Positions 5,025 to 8,724 of a stretch of DNA of 8,724 nt are shown here, piece after piece (position 1 is the first letter of the stretch; every line of letters starts with the position of its first letter). The position numbers were made by a program, and so were the translations under genes. This DNA comes from CAYNFH01 sp964396385 (GTDB taxonomy: Bacteria > Armatimonadota > Chthonomonadetes > Chthonomonadales > CAJBBX01): the NCBI GenBank assembly GCA_964396385.1, contig CAYNFH010000252.1, positions 1 to 8,724 of the forward strand, given 5' to 3'. The notes beneath the pieces were generated by a model. It was given only the letters and a program-made list of their open reading frames with translations. It ran no database searches and was not told the DNA's origin.

Positions 5025-6353
5025 TTGAACATCCTCTTCATCGACATCGATACCCTCCGCGCAGACCACCTGGGCTGCTACGGGTATTCCAAGCGCACCA
5101 GCCCCACCATCGACCGGCTGGCGGCGGAGGGAGTGCGCTTCGAGCGGTGCTACGCCCCCGGCATTCCGACCACCCCCGCCCACACCACCATCTACACCGG
5201 GCAGCACCCACTCACGCACAACATTGTCTGCCACGGAGGGACGGCGGACCTGGACCGCAAGACGCCCCTTCTGCCGGAGCTGCTTCAGAAAGCGGGCTAC
5301 ACCACCTGCGCGGTGGACAACCTCTTCGACATCAAGCCGTGGCTGGCAAGGGGCTACGAGTTCTACATCAATCCTGCCTTCCACCATCCCATGCGGCTGC
5401 TGGTCTCCTGTGAGGAGCAGAACCAGCGCGCCATCCCGTGGCTGAAGGCGCACGCGCACGAGAGGTTCTTCCTCTTCATCCACTACTGGGAGCCTCACAC
5501 TCCCTACCTCCCGCCGGACCGGTACCGCCGGTTCTACGACGGCATCGATCCGTTCGATCCGCGCATCGATGCCCTAGAGCCGATCAAGGACACGCCGTTC
5601 TGGGGCATGTGGGGCGACACCTGGTTCAACAAGCTCGGTCCGGTGACAGACCCGGAGTACATCGTCTCCCTCTACGACGCCGAGATCCGGCACGCGGACG
5701 ACGGCGTGGCGGAGCTCCTCGCCGCACTGGAGGAGACGGGTGCAGCGGATGATACGCTGGTCCTGCTCACGGCCGACCACGGCGAAGTGATGGTGCGGAA
5801 CGGAATCTACTTCGACCACCACGGCCTGTACGAGGAGACCATCCGCGTGCCACTTATCCTGCGCTGGCCGGAGCGGCTGGCGGCCGGGCAAACGGTTGAG
5901 CCGTTCGTGCAGCAGATGGACTTCGCGCCCACGCTCCTGAATTGGGCCGGTGTCGAGCCCCCACCGACGATGGAAGGCAAGGACTTCGGTCCGCTGGCCC
6001 AGGGGACCGATGCCACTCCGCTCTGGGACCGCATCGTCGCGTGCGAAAACACCTGGCAGTCCAAATGGGCGCTCCGGACCGAGACGCATAAACTTATCCT
6101 CTCCCGCGCGCAGGACGAGCACGGCAGCGCCCTGCGCGAGCTCTACGACCTCCGTGCCGACCCGGGCGAGACCCGCAACCTCTCCGACTCGGGCCGCGCC
6201 ACCGCCGACGCCATGGAATCCGAGCTTGAAACCTGGATCGCCGCCGGACTCGCCCGCTGCGGCCGGGACCAGGACCCCCTGTTGGCGCAGCCCATCACCC
6301 TTGGCAAGAAGTGGGAGGCTTGGAGAAGAAGGGGTGAAGGGGTGAAGGGGTGA
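5025..6353 (+). CDS. Sulfatase-superfamily hydrolase/transferase with Thr at the nucleophile position
   Basis: A 442-residue protein of the alkaline phosphatase/sulfatase superfamily. The N-terminal metal-site strand is FIDIDTLRADHLGCYGY (about 5-21). The nucleophile loop aligns with C/S-x-P-x-R...TG as T49-T-P51-A-H53-TTIYTG, so a Thr replaces the Cys/Ser that becomes formylglycine and a His replaces the Arg. Later metal ligands are present in LTADHGE (D251, H252) and FDHHGLYEETIRVPLIL (H265/H266), and the C-terminal ELYDLRADPGETRNLSD (about 372-388) is typical. A Thr nucleophile is usual in phosphoester- or phosphonate-type members such as LtaS-like enzymes, so the substrate may not be a sulfate ester. 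There is no signal peptide, so it is probably cytoplasmic. The TTG start is chosen because the conserved N-terminus begins right there; no good ribosome binding site is seen. The last residues (GEGVKG) come from a GGGGTGAA tandem repeat. Confidence 0.9.
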   Translation: MNILFIDIDTLRADHLGCYGYSKRTSPTIDRLAAEGVRFERCYAPGIPTTPAHTTIYTGQHPLTHNIVCHGGTADLDRKTPLLPELLQKAGYTTCAVDNLFDIKPWLARGYEFYINPAFHHPMRLLVSCEEQNQRAIPWLKAHAHERFFLFIHYWEPHTPYLPPDRYRRFYDGIDPFDPRIDALEPIKDTPFWGMWGDTWFNKLGPVTDPEYIVSLYDAEIRHADDGVAELLAALEETGAADDTLVLLTADHGEVMVRNGIYFDHHGLYEETIRVPLILRWPERLAAGQTVEPFVQQMDFAPTLLNWAGVEPPPTMEGKDFGPLAQGTDATPLWDRIVACENTWQSKWALRTETHKLILSRAQDEHGSALRELYDLRADPGETRNLSDSGRATADAMESELETWIAAGLARCGRDQDPLLAQPITLGKKWEAWRRRGEGVKG

Positions 6354-6360
6354 AGGGGTG
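6331..6360 (+). repeat. GGGGTGAA tandem repeat spanning the sulfatase stop codon
   Basis: Three full 8-base units GGGGTGAA plus a partial fourth (GGGGTG) run from 6331 to 6360. Because 8 is not a multiple of 3, each unit shifts frame, and the gene's TGA is supplied by the third unit. Adding or losing a unit would change the last few residues and the stop position. An inverted counterpart lies at 6441-6468. Confidence 0.85.
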
Positions 6361-6536
6361 TTATGTCGGCATTCACACACAATCGCTCCGAACTCGCTGT
6401 GCAGGTTAAGCCGGGAAAGACCGGACTTGCAGGCTCCTGTCACCCCCTCACCCTTTTCACCCCCTCAGTTCTTCGTGAACCTTTCTCCGGTCTGGCGTAA
6501 CCAACAAGCAAAGCACGCAACGACGGGGATCCCACG
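6354..6536. other. Intergenic region between the sulfatase and the sigma factor genes
   Basis: This 183-base gap contains the tail of the GGGGTGAA tandem repeat, a small hairpin (AAGCCGG 6408-6414 with CCGG-A-CTT 6421-6428, one bulge, no T-run after it), and the inverted C-rich counterpart of the tandem repeat. It ends with the sigma gene leader. A TGAACC..CGTAA pair (6476-6481 and 6496-6500) recalls ECF promoters but has short spacing. No gene is visible. Confidence 0.5.
6441..6468 (-). repeat. Inverted counterpart of the GGGGTGAA repeat
   Basis: The plus strand reads as three CACCCC-type units (CACCCCCT, CACCCTTTT, CACCCCCT). On the minus strand this is GGGGGTGAAAAGGGTGAGGGGGTG, nearly the same as the tandem repeat at 6331-6360 with two extra As. 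The two arms could pair over about 20 bases, enclosing about 80 bases. The structure could end transcription of the sulfatase gene, or it could mark the ends of a small mobile palindrome. Confidence 0.6.
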
Positions 6537-7130
6537 GTGCCGGACGACAGGCGGCTAGCACGGCGAATCCAGCAGGGCGACCAGCGCGCGTTCGAGGAGC
6601 TCCTCGATATGTACGGCGGGCGTGTCCAGCGCCTCGCGCGCCGGTACCTGGACAATCCGGAAGACGTGGACGACGTGACACAGGAGATCTTCATCGACGT
6701 CCACCGGTGCATCAGCTCCTACCGGGGCGCCTCCTCGCTGATGACCTGGATCTACCGCATCGCGGTCAACCACTGCCTCCGGCACCGGGAGCGCACCCGG
6801 CCGGACCCGCTGCCCTACGAGGAGCGCACCGCCGGCGCCGCGACCGACTGGCGGGCAAACCCTGTGCAGTCGGCGGTGAAGCGGGAGCTGAGCGACCAGG
6901 TCTACTCGGCGCTCGGCCGCTTGCCGGAGATGCACCGGGACGTGGTGGTCCTCCACGAGCTGCACGGGCTGACCTACGAGGAGTGCGCCGCGGCGCTGGA
7001 GGTCCCGGTGGGCACGGTCAAGAGCCGCCTGTCCAACGCGTACCGGCGGCTGCGCGCCAGCCTGGGCGGCTACGTGCTGGGGGAGTGCGCCCCGGCGTCC
7101 GCTCATGCGATTGGGGAGCGGCAGCCATGA
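6537..7130 (+). CDS. ECF-type RNA polymerase sigma factor
   Basis: A 197-residue extracytoplasmic-function sigma factor. Region 2 covers about residues 8-85: the helix QQGDQRAFEELLDMY, then the core-binding/-10 segment with NPEDVDDVTQEIFIDVHRCI, then the MTWIYRIAVNHCLRHRER helix. A linker of about 35 residues follows. Region 4 covers about 120-178: ALGRLPEMHRDVVVLHELHGLTYEE, then the recognition helix-turn-helix with VPVGTVKSRLSNAYRRLR. No region 1.1 or 3 is present, as expected for ECF factors. The start is GTG 6537, with a modest GGGG-type ribosome site. Its stop overlaps the next gene's ATG by 4 bases (ATGA), so the two are translationally coupled. The adjacent zinc-finger membrane protein is its probable anti-sigma partner. 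The regulon and inducing signal are unknown. Confidence 0.95.
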   Translation: MPDDRRLARRIQQGDQRAFEELLDMYGGRVQRLARRYLDNPEDVDDVTQEIFIDVHRCISSYRGASSLMTWIYRIAVNHCLRHRERTRPDPLPYEERTAGAATDWRANPVQSAVKRELSDQVYSALGRLPEMHRDVVVLHELHGLTYEECAAALEVPVGTVKSRLSNAYRRLRASLGGYVLGECAPASAHAIGERQP

Positions 7131-8566
7131 TACCCTGCGATTCCTACGTGGGCGATCTGAAGGCATACCTGGACGGCGAGCTGCCGCTTAGGAGGCGCGC
7201 GACCATCCGGCTGCACGTGGCGCGCTGCCGGGCGTGCCGGGAGGAGGTGGAGGCGATGGAGCAGATTGGCAACGAGCTGCGGCTCGGCGATGCGGGTGGG
7301 CTGGACGCCGGACTGCGGGAGAGGATTCTGGACGCGGCACAAGGCGGAGGGGGAGAAGGTGCTGCGGCCTTCCGAATCCCGAGCCGGCGGAGGCTCGGGC
7401 GGCCGCAGGGGAGAAGGGGAGCCGAACCGGCGCGAGGATGGTGGGCGCGGCACGCGCTCCACGTGTGGGCAGCGGCGGCGGTTGGCGTAATCGCGTGGTT
7501 CGTGCTGCTGCCGGTGATCAGCCAGCAGCAGTTTCACGCAAGGATAGCCATGGCTCCTCAGGTCGAGGCAATGAAGTCCATGCGCGAAGCGCCAAGGCAC
7601 CAGTTGGCAGAAGGCCGGCGATATGTTGGGGGGCCTCCCGGCCATGATACGGACGGTTCAAGGTTCACCGCGACGCTTAAGCTCGCCAGACCAGGTGTTG
7701 AACGAAGGGCGATGCACGCGAACAAGATGGCCTTTGGCGACGGGCACAGCAAGGTTCAATCCGCAGACACGGGGATAGATGCAAATGGCAATCTTGCCGG
7801 CTATGGGCGCGGCGTCTCGCACCTGGAACCTCCCAAGGTTGCCACCGGACGAGCTGTAAAGAAGACGGCAGAGGTGACGGTGGAGGTAGACCGGCTGGAG
7901 GAGAAGAGCGAGTCGCTGGAGCAGATGGTGCGCGAGGCCGGCGGGTACGTTGCCAACAACCAGCTCAGTACCGGCGAGGACGACGTTAAGTTGGCGTCGC
8001 TGGAGCTGAAGGTGCCGGTCGCCACATTCGATTCCGTGCTCGCCCGCATTGCCCGGCTGGGCGAGGTGAAGGCGAAGAACGTGACAGGCGAAGACCTGGG
8101 CGAGGAGATGAGCGATCAGAGGCAGGCGGAGCGCGCCCTCGCGGACGAGATGGACGATGCGCGGCAGAAGCTGTCCGAGGCCCGCTCCCGGTCCGACAAG
8201 CGGCAGGCGTCAGAAGAGGTGAAGGACCTGAAGGTGGAGATCGCCCAGGCGCAGGGCCGGCTGGAGCGATTGAAGAAGGAGGCGCGCCTCTCCACTATCA
8301 CCGTCAATTTGCGGGAGCGTGTGAAACCGGTTCCGACTAAGACCGGCGGCTTCCTGGATGGCATGGGCGATACCGGCCGGTACGCATGGAGCTGCTTCCT
8401 CACCGCCGCAAGGCTGCCGTTTCTCGCGCTCATCTGGGTGGTCGCCTACGCGCCGGTGTGGGTCCCGCTCGCCATCGCGTACCGTTGCGCGGCGCGCGCC
8501 AGCCGTCACCGCACCGCCATCCGCGAGAACCGCGACTGGCAGGCGAGGCGAGCGGAGGCGGGGTAG
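7127..8566 (+). CDS. Transmembrane zinc-finger anti-sigma factor fused to a DUF4349 domain
   Basis: A 479-residue protein. Its N-terminus is a ZAS-type anti-sigma domain with C4, AYLDGEL, and H30-x3-C34-x2-C37, the usual zinc-binding set that holds an ECF sigma factor. A membrane segment follows at about 111-131, then a poorly conserved Gly/His/Gln-rich stretch to about 243. A DUF4349 region comes next (about 244-410): VKKTAEVTVEV, EAGGYVANNQLS, LELKVPVATFDSVLARIARLG, GEDLGEEMSDQ, a charged coiled coil (about 325-385), then LSTITVNLRER. A second long hydrophobic segment (about 420-455) precedes a basic tail. The DUF4349 part therefore probably faces outward between two membrane spans and may act as the sensor. 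ATG 7127 overlaps the sigma gene stop, which fixes the start; the longer open frame to 6707 is sigma coding sequence in another frame. Confidence 0.9.
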   Translation: MIPCDSYVGDLKAYLDGELPLRRRATIRLHVARCRACREEVEAMEQIGNELRLGDAGGLDAGLRERILDAAQGGGGEGAAAFRIPSRRRLGRPQGRRGAEPARGWWARHALHVWAAAAVGVIAWFVLLPVISQQQFHARIAMAPQVEAMKSMREAPRHQLAEGRRYVGGPPGHDTDGSRFTATLKLARPGVERRAMHANKMAFGDGHSKVQSADTGIDANGNLAGYGRGVSHLEPPKVATGRAVKKTAEVTVEVDRLEEKSESLEQMVREAGGYVANNQLSTGEDDVKLASLELKVPVATFDSVLARIARLGEVKAKNVTGEDLGEEMSDQRQAERALADEMDDARQKLSEARSRSDKRQASEEVKDLKVEIAQAQGRLERLKKEARLSTITVNLRERVKPVPTKTGGFLDGMGDTGRYAWSCFLTAARLPFLALIWVVAYAPVWVPLAIAYRCAARASRHRTAIRENRDWQARRAEAG

Positions 8567-8576
8567 GGCAAAGGTG

Positions 8577-8638
8577 ACGAGACTCCGCCGGGCAGTAACA
8601 GAGCGGCCCCCCAGCCCCCAACTTTGGGGGAGTCTCGT
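8577..8638 (+). terminator. Long inverted repeat after the anti-sigma gene, possible terminator or palindromic element
   Basis: ACGAGACTCC (8577-8586) and GGAGTCTCGT (8629-8638) form a perfect 10-bp stem starting 11 bases after the anti-sigma stop codon. Inside it is a second palindrome, CCCCCAA (8615-8621) with TTGGGGG (8624-8630). The two helices compete for G8629-8630. There is no T-run, so intrinsic termination is not certain. The position just after the operon fits a 3'-end structure. Confidence 0.5.
8606..8630 (+). repeat. C-rich/G-rich palindromic repeat, copy 1
   Basis: GCCCCCCAGCCCCCAACTTTGGGGG contains a 7-bp stem with a 2-base loop. The reverse complement (CCCCCAAAGTTGGGGGCTGG) matches the start of the sequence at the right window edge, so this is a repeated element and not a chance palindrome. 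Confidence 0.6.
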
Positions 8639-8705
8639 GCGTATTCAGACTCCCGGGGCAATGCAGTGGGAGTGGATCTGCAGAGTGTCAGCGAGTGTGA
8701 ACGGG

Positions 8706-8724
8706 CTCCCCCAGATTTGAGGGT
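8706..8724 (-). repeat. C-rich/G-rich palindromic repeat, copy 2, cut by the window edge
   Basis: CTCCCCCAGATTTGAGGG resembles the reverse complement of copy 1 (CTCCCCCAAAGTTGGGGG) with a few differences. It is in inverted orientation about 75 bases from copy 1 and runs off the window. Nothing recognisable lies between the two copies (8639-8705). Confidence 0.45.

Noticed and set aside
4071..5498. Long open frame on the minus strand (about 475 codons) opposite the LolA-like and sulfatase genes
   Set aside because: It lies opposite three genes with clear family motifs, its translation is Arg/Val/Gly-rich with no recognisable domain, and such frames are expected on the complement of GC-rich genes.
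6707..7126. Extension of the anti-sigma reading frame upstream to 6707
   Set aside because: This stretch encodes the sigma factor in another frame with full conserved regions. The zinc-finger domain begins right after ATG 7127, which has the standard 4-base overlap with the sigma stop.
7700..7760. NKMAFGDGH segment of the anti-sigma protein resembling the DGH ending of DUF1559-type pseudopilins
   Set aside because: It is a short isolated match inside a poorly conserved linker, with none of the rest of that family (no prepilin N-terminus). Treated as coincidence.
1..8724. tRNA or rRNA genes
   Set aside because: No cloverleaf-like arms, CCA ends or conserved rRNA stretches were seen in the gaps on either strand.

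Overview
The window is GC-rich bacterial chromosome and reads mostly as ordinary housekeeping and envelope/regulatory genes interrupted by several kinds of short palindromic repeat. The organism cannot be named securely. A split-type glycyl-tRNA synthetase beta subunit, zinc-ribbon membrane protein, LolA-like protein, sulfatase-fold enzyme, ECF sigma factor and zinc-finger anti-sigma/DUF4349 fusion, together with REP-like elements carrying a stem of the AAGTCCGC..GCGGACTT type, suggest a GC-rich environmental phylum such as Armatimonadota (or Chloroflexota/Planctomycetota). That is inference from style only.

Layout. Positions 50-913 (minus strand) encode a zinc-ribbon, single-pass membrane protein. 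A divergent, mostly non-coding stretch (914-1319) ends in head-to-tail copies of a two-hairpin REP-like element. They lead into a small Y1 HUH transposase of the IS200/RAYT type (1320-1742), and one more copy of the element lies in inverted orientation just after it (1754-1801). A good sigma-70-type promoter (TTGACA-18-TATCAT, 1818-1847) and a perfect 10-bp hairpin precede glyS (1906-4167). Close behind glyS come a LolA-like secreted or envelope protein (4173-4952) and a sulfatase-superfamily hydrolase with a Thr in the nucleophile position (5025-6353). After about 180 bases with repeats come an ECF sigma factor (6537-7130) and, overlapping it by 4 bases, its probable zinc-binding transmembrane anti-sigma factor fused to a DUF4349 region (7127-8566). 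The right edge (8567-8724) is non-coding and rich in inverted repeats.

How the parts fit. The strongest theme is palindromic-repeat activity. A transposase of the RAYT type sits among REP-like elements whose stems differ in sequence but keep base pairing. A related but diverged element lies inside the start of the LolA-like gene, where it would be translated. A different C/G-rich palindrome sits in frame inside glyS. Other repeats (GGGGTGAA units at the end of the sulfatase gene and an inverted counterpart 80 bases away; nested inverted repeats after the anti-sigma gene) fill the remaining gaps. The sigma/anti-sigma pair is a self-contained envelope-signalling module. glyS, the LolA-like gene and the sulfatase run in one direction with short gaps and may be co-transcribed. 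No defence system, CRISPR array, tRNA or rRNA is visible.
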